NCBI GenBank assembly: GCA_020632955.1
Contig: JACKEO010000008.1
Location: 1-64,000, forward strand
Length of the DNA stretch: 64,000 nt
DNA from: Alphaproteobacteria bacterium
Lineage (GTDB): Bacteria > Myxococcota_A > UBA796 > GCA-2862545
Reading direction: 5' to 3'
In this document: positions 39,701-48,273 of the stretch, in pieces
Numbering within the stretch: the first letter of the stretch is position 1
How the letters are laid out: the number at the start of each line of letters is the position of its first letter
Notes under the pieces: generated by a model
Told to the model about the DNA's origin: nothing
Databases searched by the model: none
The model's input: the letters and a program-made list of their open reading frames with translations, nothing else
Made by a program: the position numbers and the translations under genes

Positions 39701-41374
39701 GTGACCGACGTGCCCAGCCTACCGAGCGACGACGACGCGGGGTCGCGGGCACGCACGGTGCCCACGGCGAGCAGCCCGCAGCTGCTCACCCACCTGCTGG
39801 AGCTGGTGGCGCGCGGCGTGCGCTCCCCCCGCGGCCTGCAGGAGGCCCTCGGCGTCGACGTCCGCACGGTCCAGTACTACCTGCAGGCCGGCGTCTGGCT
39901 GTCGCTGCTGGAGGACGCCCCCGAGCCGCGCCTGTCGCCCGACGGCCTCGGCTACGTCTACGCCGGCCCGGATCGCCCCGAGCGCTACGCGCGGGCCGTG
40001 CACGCCCAGCCCTTCGTGCAGGAGCTGGTGCGGCTCGCGGGCCCCTCGCCCGACGCGGACGCCCTCGAGGCCGCCATCCGACGGGCGGAGCCGTCCCTGG
40101 CCCCGAGCACCGTGGCCCGACGCGCCTCCGCCATCCGCGGCCTGCTGGCCCCCGCACTCGATCCCGGTCGCCTCGACGCGCCCGACGGCCTGGCCCAGCT
40201 CGACCTGCCCCTGTCGCAGGCCCCCACCGTGGCGCCGCCGGAGGCCGACCTGCGGCTCACCGGCACCGCCTTCAGCCCCGACCTGTACCGGGTCCTCCTG
40301 TGCACGCTCGTCGACCAGGGCGAGCTCACCCTGGGGCACGTGCGCGGCCTGCTCGACCAGGCCGGCGCCAGCACCGTGCCCGTGGGCACCTACGTCGAGC
40401 TCGCGCTCACCCGGGGCGACGCGGTGCGCCTGGAGGAACGGCTCGTGGTGGCCGAGGGCGCCGTGGCCCGACGGGAGCTCGCGGCCTCCACCGCCTCCGT
40501 GATCCTCTCCGACGACGGGTGGCGCTCCACCCTCGATCGCGTGCGCAGCGGGGAGCAGCCCGGCGAGGGCTCCCCGTGGGGCCGGTACCGCCCGTGGACG
40601 CGCCGGCTCCTCGGCGCGATCCCGGCCGAGGGCGCCGTCGACGAGGCCCTCGCGCGGGTGCTGCGCGACCGCAGCCTCGACAGCTTCCCCCGCAGCGGCG
40701 CGCCGGGCACGTCGCCGCCCCGGGTCCACGAGCCCTTCCTCGCCTGCTGGGACACACCCGGCCTCGCGGTGGCCCTGCCACCGTCGCTCGTGCAGCTCTG
40801 GGAGGGCGTGGCCGGCACCAACCGGCGCCTGCGCAACGCCCGCCACCGCGCCGACGCGGTGGGCACGCCCACGCTCGCCTACCGCCCGGTGGCTGTGCAC
40901 GGCGGGCTCCTCCACCCCGGCGAGACGCTGCCCCGCGCCATCCCCGACGCCCGCACCCTCCGGCAGCGGGTGGTGGCCTGCGCGCCCTACGCGGCACTGA
41001 CCACCGCGATGCTGCTCGCCCACCGCACCCGCGACGCCCGCGTGGAGCTCACCCGCGAGGGCGGCAGCTGGCTCGTGCGGCGAGGTCCCACCCGCCTCGG
41101 CGGCCTGCTCGACCTGCTCGACGGCTTCGGACGGCACCTCGGGTGGCGCGTCAGCCGCCGCGGCACGGGTGGCCTCGGCGAGGAGGTGCTCACCTCCCTG
41201 CTCGAGCGCCTGGGGGTGGCCGTGCCCGTGGGCAGCCGCCTCGTGCTCGACGACGCCTTCTTCACGCAGCTGCGGCAGGACGACGAGGCCACGCTGCTCC
41301 GCGGCCTGGGCCCGCTCGCCGAGGCCCTCGCCGGCTACCTCGACGGCCTCGCGGGGCGCGAGACCGGCCGGTGA
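39701..41374 (+). CDS. large HTH protein, divergent partner of the P-loop-less ATPase
   Basis: A 557-residue soluble protein. Residues 20-70 look like a winged helix (LLTHLLELVARGVRSPRGLQEALGV then VRTVQYYLQAG). The rest is helical with several HTH-like and Arg-rich segments, including ARHRADAVGT and a C-terminal block ending in an Asp/Glu-rich helix. I do not recognise a family, although the overall style recalls accessory proteins of multi-gene defence or DNA-processing systems. GTG at 39701 has GAGGG five bases upstream; the frame is open upstream but antisense to the neighbour. It overlaps the cyclotransferase gene by 4 bases (GTGA). Confidence 0.6.
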   Translation: MTDVPSLPSDDDAGSRARTVPTASSPQLLTHLLELVARGVRSPRGLQEALGVDVRTVQYYLQAGVWLSLLEDAPEPRLSPDGLGYVYAGPDRPERYARAVHAQPFVQELVRLAGPSPDADALEAAIRRAEPSLAPSTVARRASAIRGLLAPALDPGRLDAPDGLAQLDLPLSQAPTVAPPEADLRLTGTAFSPDLYRVLLCTLVDQGELTLGHVRGLLDQAGASTVPVGTYVELALTRGDAVRLEERLVVAEGAVARRELAASTASVILSDDGWRSTLDRVRSGEQPGEGSPWGRYRPWTRRLLGAIPAEGAVDEALARVLRDRSLDSFPRSGAPGTSPPRVHEPFLACWDTPGLAVALPPSLVQLWEGVAGTNRRLRNARHRADAVGTPTLAYRPVAVHGGLLHPGETLPRAIPDARTLRQRVVACAPYAALTTAMLLAHRTRDARVELTREGGSWLVRRGPTRLGGLLDLLDGFGRHLGWRVSRRGTGGLGEEVLTSLLERLGVAVPVGSRLVLDDAFFTQLRQDDEATLLRGLGPLAEALAGYLDGLAGRETGR

Positions 41375-41766
41375 GCGCGCCCCCGCTCTTCGTGTACGGC
41401 ACGCTCACCGTCGCGGGGGGCCACCCCCTGCTCCGCGCAGCCGAGCGCCTCGGCCCGGCCACCACGACGGGGACGCTCTGGGAGCTGCCCGAGGGCTACC
41501 CCGCGCTCGTGCCCGGCCCCGACGGACGCGTCCACGGCGAGCTCGTCGCGCTGCCGCCACCCGACGTGATGGAAGCCCTCGACGACTACGAGGGCGTGGC
41601 CGAGGGCCTGTACCGGCGCGTGCTGCTGGAGGTGAGCGGTCCCTGGGGCGCGGTGACGGCCTGGGCCTGGGTGATGGACGACCCCGCCGCGCGGGGGGGA
41701 GTGCGGTCGGTCTCCGGACGATGGGCCTCGATCGCGGGCTCCGCTGCACCCGGTGACGCGCGTTGA
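41371..41766 (+). CDS. gamma-glutamylcyclotransferase-fold protein (GGCT/AIG2-like)
   Basis: A 131-residue protein. The N-terminal strand LFVYGTL, the YGTL loop that binds the gamma-glutamyl group, and the acidic DDYEGV with the catalytic Glu near residue 74 are diagnostic of the family. Members release 5-oxoproline from gamma-glutamyl peptides or amines; the exact substrate is not readable. The GTG start overlaps the previous stop, so it is coupled to the HTH protein. A functional link between the two is not obvious and could be accidental. Confidence 0.83.
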   Translation: MSAPPLFVYGTLTVAGGHPLLRAAERLGPATTTGTLWELPEGYPALVPGPDGRVHGELVALPPPDVMEALDDYEGVAEGLYRRVLLEVSGPWGAVTAWAWVMDDPAARGGVRSVSGRWASIAGSAAPGDAR

Positions 41767-41791
41767 CCCCCCTCGGGACCGATGATAGCGT
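41763..41791 (+). promoter_or_regulatory. sigma-70-like promoter for the coiled-coil gene
   Basis: TTGACC at 41763-41768, a 17-base spacer and TAGCGT at 41786-41791. Transcription would start near 41798, which makes an ATG at 41801 almost leaderless and supports GTG 41852 as the start. The -35 element overlaps the stop codon of the cyclotransferase gene. Confidence 0.45.
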
Positions 41792-41851
41792 CGCCCTGCG
41801 ATGAGCCGCCCGCCGCCCTCGGCGGCATGGCTGCGTCCCGGGGAGCCGCAC

Positions 41852-42178
41852 GTGTCCGAGGCCACGAACGTCCGCGCCATCCACGACCAGCTCGCCACCC
41901 TGCTGGAGGAGCGCGTCACGGAGCTGATGACCGAGATCAAGACGTCGCAGGCGCTGACGCGGCAGATCGCACGCACCGAGGAGGAGATCGAGCGCCAGCA
42001 GCTCCTCAAGGACAAGCTGGAGGCCGAGCTCGGTCCGCTGCGCACCCGCGCCGCGGAGCTCGCCAGCGAGACGGAGGAGCTGCGCACGCAGCTCGACGAC
42101 GCCGGCGACCTGGTCGCGCGCCTCGGCGAGATCCGCGAGGAGCTCGAGGCCCTGCAGGCTGGTGGCCAGGGCGCATGA
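41852..42178 (+). CDS. small coiled-coil protein
   Basis: A 108-residue protein that is almost entirely a predicted coiled coil, with heptads of Leu/Ile/Ala and many Glu, Arg and Lys residues (LTRQIARTEEEIERQQLLKDKLEAE and later). No enzymatic motif is present. GTG 41852 follows GGGAG at 6 bases. The in-frame ATG at 41801 lacks a ribosome site and sits at the predicted transcription start; it would add a Pro-rich 17 residues. It lies 51 bp ahead of the TPR protein gene on the same strand. Structural or scaffold role inferred. Confidence 0.65.
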   Translation: MSEATNVRAIHDQLATLLEERVTELMTEIKTSQALTRQIARTEEEIERQQLLKDKLEAELGPLRTRAAELASETEELRTQLDDAGDLVARLGEIREELEALQAGGQGA

Positions 42179-42229
42179 GGTCGTCCCCCACCAGGGCCGA
42201 CCCATCCTGACGAGCCCCCGGAGGACGAG

Positions 42230-44158
42230 GTGAACGCACACCGCGGCGACGTGGACGAGCTGCTCGCGACGCTGGCTGCCGCGGAGGCCTGCCTGCGCGC
42301 CGCCGCCGCCGAGGCGCTGCCGCCGGCCGCCCTCTTCCGCGCCGAGCGTGCGAGCACCGTGGCCGCGCGCCACGCCGTCCACGCGCTGCTCGCCGGGCAC
42401 GCGGGCGTCACCACCGCCCTCGAGCCCGGCTTCGCCGAGTTCGTGGAGGTGGACGAGGCCCTCGACGCCCTGCTCGCCCGCTACACCCCGGTCGTGGCCC
42501 CCCCGCCGGCGGCCCCTGCGCCCCGCGCGGCCCCCGCGCCTCGCGTGCGCGCCGCCGCGCCGGCCCGGCCGCCCGAGCCCGAGCCCGAGCCCGAGTGGGT
42601 CACCGGCCTGCCCGACCCCGACTCCCTCGAGGCCCTCGAGGACGACGCGCCGTCGTGGGAAGCCCTCGCCGACGAGGCCCACGACCTGGGCCCCAACGAC
42701 GACGTCACCAAGGACGAGGTGCCGGCCGACCCGGAGGACGACGAGGCCACGGTCATCCGCGAGGTGCCCGAGTCCCTCCGCCGCCTGCGCAAGACGCGCC
42801 CCGAGCCGCCGCCCACCTTCGACCCCGCGCCCGGCACGTACGAGGAGCCCGCACCTGCGCCCGCCGCCGCCGCCGCGCCGCAGGACGACAACCCGTGGGT
42901 CACCTACGAGGAGCAGCCCTCCTACGAGGGCTACGAGGGCTACGAGGACGACGGCTTCTACGAGGCCGCGCACGACGCGGTGCCCGACGACGGCGTCGAG
43001 TACATCACCTACACCGAGCCCCTCCCGGGCGTGCAGGACGACAGGAAGGTCGACGACGACGAGCCCCTGCCCGACTACGCGGCCGACCGGGCCGTCGAGG
43101 TGGAGGAGCCCTCCAAGGCCCCCGCCCGCTCCCGGGGCGGTGCCCGCCAGGATGCGCGCGAGACGGTGCGCAAGCAGGTCGCCGCCCGGGCCACCGACGC
43201 GCCGCGGTCCGAGCGGGGTCGTCGTCAGGCCGAGGAGGAGGAGTGGAGCTACCTCGACCCCACCGGGGGAGAGGACCAGCCCGACGCGCCCAGCGCCGCG
43301 GGCGGTGACGTCTACGCGAAGCTCCGCGGCGAGCGGATGCGCCTCGACGACTTCAGCATCCCGGCCGACCCCGACGAGAGCACCCAGGACATCCCGGCCA
43401 GCGAGCGCGGCGGAGCCCCGCGTCCCCGGGGTCCGCGCAGCCACGCCGCCGCCATCCAGATCGCCGCCGACGGCTCGGGCCAGGTGCTCGGCGCCCAGGC
43501 CGACGACCCCGACGAGGCCAGCGTCATCGAGCTCGGCGACACGCACGACTACGGTGACGAGGAGGCCATGGACGACGACCAGACGGGCATCCTCGGCATC
43601 GGTGTCGTGGAGTACGACGAGGCCGAGGAGGAGATCGACGAGGCCGAGGAGGAGGTCGACCCCTCCGTCATCGTCGGCCCCGGCGCGCCCGAGGTCACGC
43701 CGGCCGAGGTCAGCGCGCTCTTCGCCCGCGCCCAGGAGGTCTCCCGTCGCAACATGGCCGAGGGCGTGCTGCTCTTCGGGGACGTGCTCGACGCCGAGCC
43801 CTCGCGCATCGACGCCCTGCTCGCCCGCGGGCGCCTGCACCTCGACCTCGGCGACTTCCCGTCGTCGATCAGCGACTTCCTGAAGGCCGAGGCCTACGCC
43901 CCGAAGGATCCCGACGTGCAGGTGGCGCTCGGCGACCTGTTCTACGGGCGCAAGGACTACGGCAAGGCCGTCAGCTACTTCAACCGCGCCCTGGGCATCG
44001 ACGCCGACCACGCGGTCGCCCTCGCCCGCCGCGGCATGGCCTACTACTACCGGCGCCAGTTCAACGCGGCGGTCGAGGATCTGGAGCGCGCCAAGCAGCT
44101 CGACCCGGCCTTGGCGCATGTGGACACGTACATCTCCCGAGCCCGCAAGCGCACGTGA
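42230..44158 (+). CDS. acidic linker protein with C-terminal TPR repeats
   Basis: A 642-residue protein in three parts. The N-terminal helical domain covers residues 1-85. The long disordered acidic, Pro-, Tyr- and Glu-rich middle, about 85-490, includes tandem YEGYEGYEDD and EYDEAEEEIDEAEEE. The C-terminal TPR solenoid starts near 495 (FARAQEVSRRNMAEGVLLFGDVLD..., then YGKAVSYFNRALGIDADHAVALARRG). GTG start with GGAGG 5 bases before. No signal peptide, so it is cytoplasmic. It resembles the gliding or adventurous-motility-type TPR scaffolds of Myxococcota only in general style. Function unknown. Confidence 0.8.
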   Translation: MNAHRGDVDELLATLAAAEACLRAAAAEALPPAALFRAERASTVAARHAVHALLAGHAGVTTALEPGFAEFVEVDEALDALLARYTPVVAPPPAAPAPRAAPAPRVRAAAPARPPEPEPEPEWVTGLPDPDSLEALEDDAPSWEALADEAHDLGPNDDVTKDEVPADPEDDEATVIREVPESLRRLRKTRPEPPPTFDPAPGTYEEPAPAPAAAAAPQDDNPWVTYEEQPSYEGYEGYEDDGFYEAAHDAVPDDGVEYITYTEPLPGVQDDRKVDDDEPLPDYAADRAVEVEEPSKAPARSRGGARQDARETVRKQVAARATDAPRSERGRRQAEEEEWSYLDPTGGEDQPDAPSAAGGDVYAKLRGERMRLDDFSIPADPDESTQDIPASERGGAPRPRGPRSHAAAIQIAADGSGQVLGAQADDPDEASVIELGDTHDYGDEEAMDDDQTGILGIGVVEYDEAEEEIDEAEEEVDPSVIVGPGAPEVTPAEVSALFARAQEVSRRNMAEGVLLFGDVLDAEPSRIDALLARGRLHLDLGDFPSSISDFLKAEAYAPKDPDVQVALGDLFYGRKDYGKAVSYFNRALGIDADHAVALARRGMAYYYRRQFNAAVEDLERAKQLDPALAHVDTYISRARKRT

Positions 44159-44233
44159 CGGCGCTCCCGGGCGCGGTCGATCCTTCGTTGCTCGGCCGAC
44201 GCTTCGTTCCTCGGCCGAGGACCTCGGGGGTCG

Positions 44234-45463
44234 CTACTTCTTGCCCTTCCGCTTCCGCTTCGAGCCGACGTAGGGCGAGTCGAGGAAGTAGGCGCCCTGC
44301 ACGCCCACGCCGCCCACGTAGTAGCCGAGGTACTGCGAGGCCGCGGGCACGTGGCCGCTGGCGCCGAGCTCGACGGGGTCGTCGGTGCGGTTCTTGAGCT
44401 TCGGGTAGAACTTGAGGCCGAGGCTCACCACGTCGAAGGCGAACGGGGTGGCACGGTCGAGCTGCTCCACCCGGAAGTCCGTCTCGGCGAAGATGGCCAC
44501 CGGGGGCGCGAGGCGCACGTGCACGTGCAGGCCGCCGATGATCGCCACCGACTCGAACTGCCGCGTGCCGATCTCGGCACCCGCGGTGAGCAGGATCTGG
44601 GCGGGGCCGATGATCTTGCCGAGGCCCAGCATCGGGCGCGCCTGGAAGAGCACCGGCCCGAAGTTCACCCGGAAGTCGGCGATGAGCGTGGCGACGAACT
44701 TCAGCTTCGTGGACTTCACGAAGGCGTAGCGCAGCCCGGCCTCGAGACCCCAGCCCGCCGTGCGGCCGGTGAAGCCGCCGTGGACGGAGACGTTGCGCAG
44801 CAGCGCGTACTCGAAGTCGAGGATGCCGCCCTGGTAGTTCGGGAAGCCGTACTCGAAGTAGATCTGCGCCTTGGTGCGCGGGTTGATGTTCGCCATGTGG
44901 GCCGGGAGCGCGAACAGCAGCTCCTCGTCCTCGGCGTCGACCGACTCGCCCTCGCGCGGCAGGCGGGTGCGGTACTGCCCGCTGAGGAGCTCGTCCATCC
45001 GCGCCTCGATGCGCTCCTTGTAGACGGAGTTCGGGTACTCCTGGAGGTAGGCCTCCCAGGCCATGACCTCCTCGTCGGACGAGCTGCCCTCCACCTCGGC
45101 CACCTTGGCCCGGTAGATCCGCGGCGTGTCGGTGCCCGGCAGCAGCGCCTCGTTCGGCCCCTCGTCCTCGAAGAGGTCCTCCTCGACGCGACCGCCCTCC
45201 TCGTCCACCTCGTCCTCGAAGTCGAGGGCGTCCTCGTCCTCGGGTGCGGGCTCGGCGGGAGCGGCCGGCGTGGCAGGCGCACCCTCGGCGGGCTTCTCGC
45301 CCTCCGCGGGCTTCTCCTCCTCCTCCTCGGGCGCCGGCTCGGACTCCGAGGGCTGGAAGAAGTCCTCCTCCTCCTCGTCGAGGAAGTCGTCGTCCTGACC
45401 CCACGCCGCCGTGAGGGGCGCGAGCAGCACCGCGGTGAGGACCGCGAGGGAACGAAGCGACAT
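44234..45463 (-). CDS. outer-membrane beta-barrel protein with acidic N-terminal region
   Basis: A 409-residue exported protein. The signal peptide is cleaved after AWG (near residue 22). Residues 23-110 are extremely acidic and Pro-rich (DDDFLDEEEEDFF and repeated EPAPEEEEEK). Residues 195-385 show alternating hydrophobic and polar strands of 8-10 residues with many Tyr, Phe and Gly, typical of an outer-membrane barrel. It ends in a Lys/Arg-rich tail, KRKRKGKK, instead of the usual C-terminal Phe. A pore or adhesin-like role is possible. It is divergent from the gene at 45532 across 68 bp. Confidence 0.75.
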   Translation of the reverse strand: MSLRSLAVLTAVLLAPLTAAWGQDDDFLDEEEEDFFQPSESEPAPEEEEEKPAEGEKPAEGAPATPAAPAEPAPEDEDALDFEDEVDEEGGRVEEDLFEDEGPNEALLPGTDTPRIYRAKVAEVEGSSSDEEVMAWEAYLQEYPNSVYKERIEARMDELLSGQYRTRLPREGESVDAEDEELLFALPAHMANINPRTKAQIYFEYGFPNYQGGILDFEYALLRNVSVHGGFTGRTAGWGLEAGLRYAFVKSTKLKFVATLIADFRVNFGPVLFQARPMLGLGKIIGPAQILLTAGAEIGTRQFESVAIIGGLHVHVRLAPPVAIFAETDFRVEQLDRATPFAFDVVSLGLKFYPKLKNRTDDPVELGASGHVPAASQYLGYYVGGVGVQGAYFLDSPYVGSKRKRKGKK

Positions 45464-45531
45464 CCAGGCATCCTCTGGCCGAGGGTCGGCGGATGATAGA
45501 CCGCGGCCCCGAGGCGGGCAAGGAAGGCACC

Positions 45532-46215
45532 ATGGACGCTGACGAGAGCTTGGCCAGTCCCGCCCGCCCGGACCCTGAGGGGGCGGACGCCGCCCATGCC
45601 GCCACGGCCGAGACCGTGCGGGAGGCCCTGGTGCGTCTCCGCGGGGGCGCGCCCTTCCTGTCGGCGGCCGACACCGCCCTCCTCGTGGGCTGGCTCGACG
45701 CCGGCGTGGGGGTGTCCCGCATCCTGGCCGCCCTCGAGGTCACCGCGAACCGCCGCCTGGCCCGGCGGATCCGTGCGCCGCTGGAGCTGCGCCACGCGCG
45801 GGCCGAGGTCGCCAAGGCGAAGGGACGCCACGCACCCGAGCGCCTCGTCGCGTCGGCTCCCCTCCCCGCGCCCGGCGACCTGCTCCCGCCGCTGGACCAC
45901 CTCGACCCGGCCGTGGGACCCGCGATCGACGCGCTGCGGGCCACGATCGACGGGCTCGACGGCGATCCGGACGCGCTGGCCGACGGCGCCGCGGTGGCCG
46001 TGATCGCCTTCTTCGACGCGGCCTGGCGCCTGCTGGGCGTCGCGGGACGGGCGCGCTACCACGACCGTGCGGCCGACGCGCTCGGCGACCTCCTCGACGC
46101 CCTCGACGAGGGCGAACGCGCAGCGGTCGTGGAGGCCCACGGCCGCGCCCTGCTCCGGGCCGACGCCGCCGGCCTGTCGGTCACAGCCCTCCTGGAGAGG
46201 CTCGAGGCACGATGA
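45532..46215 (+). CDS. putative partner of the DnaC-like protein
   Basis: A 227-residue Ala-rich helical protein. Residues 40-100 have the pattern FLSAADTALLVGWLDAGVGVSRILAAL followed by a basic ARRIRAPLELRHARAEV. This pattern is often found next to DnaC/DnaI-like genes in deltaproteobacteria, so a replication-initiation or loader role is inferred. ATG 45532 follows GGAAGG; a GTG/ATG further up has no ribosome site. The stop overlaps the DnaC-like start by 4 bases (ATGA), indicating coupled synthesis. Confidence 0.55.
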   Translation: MDADESLASPARPDPEGADAAHAATAETVREALVRLRGGAPFLSAADTALLVGWLDAGVGVSRILAALEVTANRRLARRIRAPLELRHARAEVAKAKGRHAPERLVASAPLPAPGDLLPPLDHLDPAVGPAIDALRATIDGLDGDPDALADGAAVAVIAFFDAAWRLLGVAGRARYHDRAADALGDLLDALDEGERAAVVEAHGRALLRADAAGLSVTALLERLEAR

Positions 46216-47102
46216 CGCTGCTCGACCCGTCCGCCGACCCCTCCTGCCCGCGCTGCGGCGGGGTGGGCACGCGCGTGGTCCAGGCGGGCACGGTGCTCGA
46301 GGCCACCACCTGCACCTGCGTCGCCCCCTCCTGCCCGGTCTGCGACGACACCGGCTACGTGCAGGTGGGCACGGGCTTCCGCGCCCCCGTGCGTCGCTGC
46401 GACCACCTCGAGCTGGCCCATCGCCGACGCCTCTTCACCGCCGCCCGGCTGCCTGGCCGCTATGCGCACGCCACGCTCGACGACCCCGGGGAGCCCACGG
46501 GCCACGCCGCCACCGCGGTCACCCACGTGCAGCTCTGGGTGCGCACCCTCTGCCAGCTCAGCCAGCGCGGACGGCGCCAGTCCAACGGCGTGATCCTCTT
46601 CGGCGGCTACGGCACCGGCAAGACCCACCTGGCCGTGGCCGCAGCGCGGGCCCTCACGCTCGACGGCGGGCTCACCGTGCGCTTCGTGGAGTTCAGCCAC
46701 CTGCTCACCGATCTCAAGGCCACCTTCGAGCGCCGCGAGGGCACCGCCGACCTCCTGGAGCCCCTGTCCACCTGCGACGTGCTGGTGATCGACGAGATCG
46801 GGCGCGGCCGCATGACGGAGTTCGAGGGCACCGTGATCGACGAGATCGTCACCCGTCGGTACAACGCCGGTCTGCCGGTCCTCGGCACCACGAACTTCGG
46901 CGTGGGCCCCGCCACCGGTCGCGCCACCGCGAACGCCGCCGACCGGGGCGCCCCCCTCCCCACGCTGGCCGATCGCCTCGACGGGCGCGTCTTCTCCCGC
47001 CTCCAGGAGACCTGCGACTTCGTGTCGATGGACGGGGGCGAGGACCGGCGCCGTCGCGCGCCCAAGGCCCGCCAGGCGGGGAGGATCGAGCGCGCGCGTT
47101 GA
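46212..47102 (+). CDS. DnaC/DnaI-like helicase loader ATPase
   Basis: A 296-residue AAA+ protein. The N-terminal 65 residues hold a zinc-finger-like cluster (Cys12-Cys15, Cys34, Cys41-Cys44, Cys63), as in DnaI. Walker A is GGYGTGKTH with Lys137, Walker B is DVLVIDEIGRG, and the family Arg-rich sensor region follows (NTNFG-type segment here as GTTNFGVG). The role would be loading replicative helicase at origins or restart sites. IstB of insertion sequences shares the ATPase core, but no transposase is adjacent, which argues for a housekeeping loader. Confidence 0.85.
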   Translation: MTLLDPSADPSCPRCGGVGTRVVQAGTVLEATTCTCVAPSCPVCDDTGYVQVGTGFRAPVRRCDHLELAHRRRLFTAARLPGRYAHATLDDPGEPTGHAATAVTHVQLWVRTLCQLSQRGRRQSNGVILFGGYGTGKTHLAVAAARALTLDGGLTVRFVEFSHLLTDLKATFERREGTADLLEPLSTCDVLVIDEIGRGRMTEFEGTVIDEIVTRRYNAGLPVLGTTNFGVGPATGRATANAADRGAPLPTLADRLDGRVFSRLQETCDFVSMDGGEDRRRRAPKARQAGRIERAR

Positions 47103-47166
47103 CAGGTCGCCGACGCCCTGCCGCGGAGGCCCGCTGCTATGCTGGCCGCCTTGCCCCGGGGCCCTC

Positions 47167-47793
47167 GTGGCGTACACCGTCAGCTTCCCCACCACGAGCC
47201 CCCTGCCCGGTCCCGAGGACCTCGCGTCCTGGTGCACCGAGCAGGGCGAGGCCTTCGACCACGACGGTCCCGACGTCCTGAGCCTCCGCGGCCTGCCCGT
47301 GCGTCTGCTGCACACCGGCGAGGCCATCCGCGCCCAGGTCGACGTCACCCCGAGCACGGCCCTGTCGCGGCTCACCCGGGTGCTCTTCGACCTGTCGGTG
47401 CGCCTGGGGGCCGACGTGCGGCTGGTGGGCGTGGGCGAGGTCAACCGCCCGGCCCTGTGGCTGCGCCTGGCCGACGAGCAGGATCGCCAGCGCATCGCCG
47501 GCGCCCTGGAGCGCGCCTCCAGCCACAGCGCGCCCGACGAGGTCTACCAGGGCCTGTGGGGCGTGCTCGGCGCCCTCGGCGGCGGTCGCGACCTGCGGTG
47601 GGAGGCCACGCGGGAGCAGATCGTCGAGATGAAGGAGGTGGGCGCGCCGGAGGGCATCAGCGTGGAGGAGGCGGCCTGGCACGACGACCAGGCCGAGCCC
47701 GGCGACACCATCGCCCTGCCGGTGAGCGGCGACCTGCACATCGTGGCCTGGCGGTGGCTGCAGGAGGCGTGGCCGAACCTCGCCGACGACTGA
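47167..47793 (+). CDS. unknown protein
   Basis: A 208-residue soluble protein that I do not recognise. It begins AYTVSFPTTSPLPGPEDLASW and has a regular alternation of strands and helices. Mid-protein it reads LSRLTRVLFDLSVRLGADVRLVGVGEVNRP, and it ends in a Trp-rich segment (VAWRWLQEAWPN). No signal or membrane helix is seen. Start is GTG at 47167 with only a weak ribosome site. A TGCTATGCT extended -10-like sequence is at 47135-47143. It follows the DnaC-like gene by 64 bp and precedes the epimerase by 57 bp. Confidence 0.65.
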   Translation: MAYTVSFPTTSPLPGPEDLASWCTEQGEAFDHDGPDVLSLRGLPVRLLHTGEAIRAQVDVTPSTALSRLTRVLFDLSVRLGADVRLVGVGEVNRPALWLRLADEQDRQRIAGALERASSHSAPDEVYQGLWGVLGALGGGRDLRWEATREQIVEMKEVGAPEGISVEEAAWHDDQAEPGDTIALPVSGDLHIVAWRWLQEAWPNLADD

Positions 47794-47850
47794 CCTCGGG
47801 ACCGGCGGTCGGCGCGGTCCCCGCGATACAGGGCCCCTCGGAGGATCGCC

Positions 47851-48273
47851 GTGATCGTCGCCCTCGACCACATCGCCATCGCGGTGCCCGACCTCGCCGC
47901 CGCCATCCAGCGCTTCGCCGACGACTTCGGCCTCACGTACGAGGGCACCGAGGACGTCGAGCCCGCGAAGACCACCACCGCCTTCTTCCCGGTGCCCGGC
48001 ACGCGCATCGAGCTCGTCCACCCCCTGCGGGGCGAGGGCGCCGTGCAGGGCTTCCTCGACAAGCGCGGCGGCGGGCTCCACCACGTCTGCTTCCGCACCG
48101 ACGACCTCGAGGCCGACATGGAGCGGCTGAAGGCGAAGGGCTACCGCTTCCTGTCCGAGGGTCCCCAGCCCGGCGCCCACGGCACGCGCGTGGCCTTCAT
48201 CCACCCGAGGAGCTGCGACGGCGTGCTCATCGAGCTGGCCGAGCACCCGGCCGAGGGTCACGCCCACCCGTGA
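47851..48273 (+). CDS. mce: methylmalonyl-CoA epimerase
   Basis: A 140-residue VOC (glyoxalase) fold enzyme that interconverts (S)- and (R)-methylmalonyl-CoA in the propionyl-CoA-to-succinyl-CoA route. Metal ligands are visible: His in LDHIAIAV near residue 7, His in GGGLHHVCF near 77, and Glu in VLIELAEHP near 130. The Gly-rich GKRGGGLHH context (KRGGGLHH here) is typical. GTG start, GGAGG 6 bases before. It overlaps nagZ by 4 bases. The matching mutase is not in this window. Confidence 0.88.
   Translation: MIVALDHIAIAVPDLAAAIQRFADDFGLTYEGTEDVEPAKTTTAFFPVPGTRIELVHPLRGEGAVQGFLDKRGGGLHHVCFRTDDLEADMERLKAKGYRFLSEGPQPGAHGTRVAFIHPRSCDGVLIELAEHPAEGHAHP

Noticed and set aside
41801..42178. ATG 41801 as start of the coiled-coil protein
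   Set aside because: It has no ribosome site and lies within a few bases of the predicted transcription start; GTG 41852 has GGGAG at 6 bases.
46212..47102. The DnaC-like ATPase as IstB of an insertion sequence
   Set aside because: No transposase or terminal repeats are nearby, and it has an N-terminal zinc cluster and an overlapping helical partner gene instead.
47099..47143. TTGACA and TATGCT as a promoter for the gene at 47167
   Set aside because: The boxes are separated by 33 bases, far beyond the 16-19 needed. Only the extended -10-like TGCTATGCT remains suggestive.
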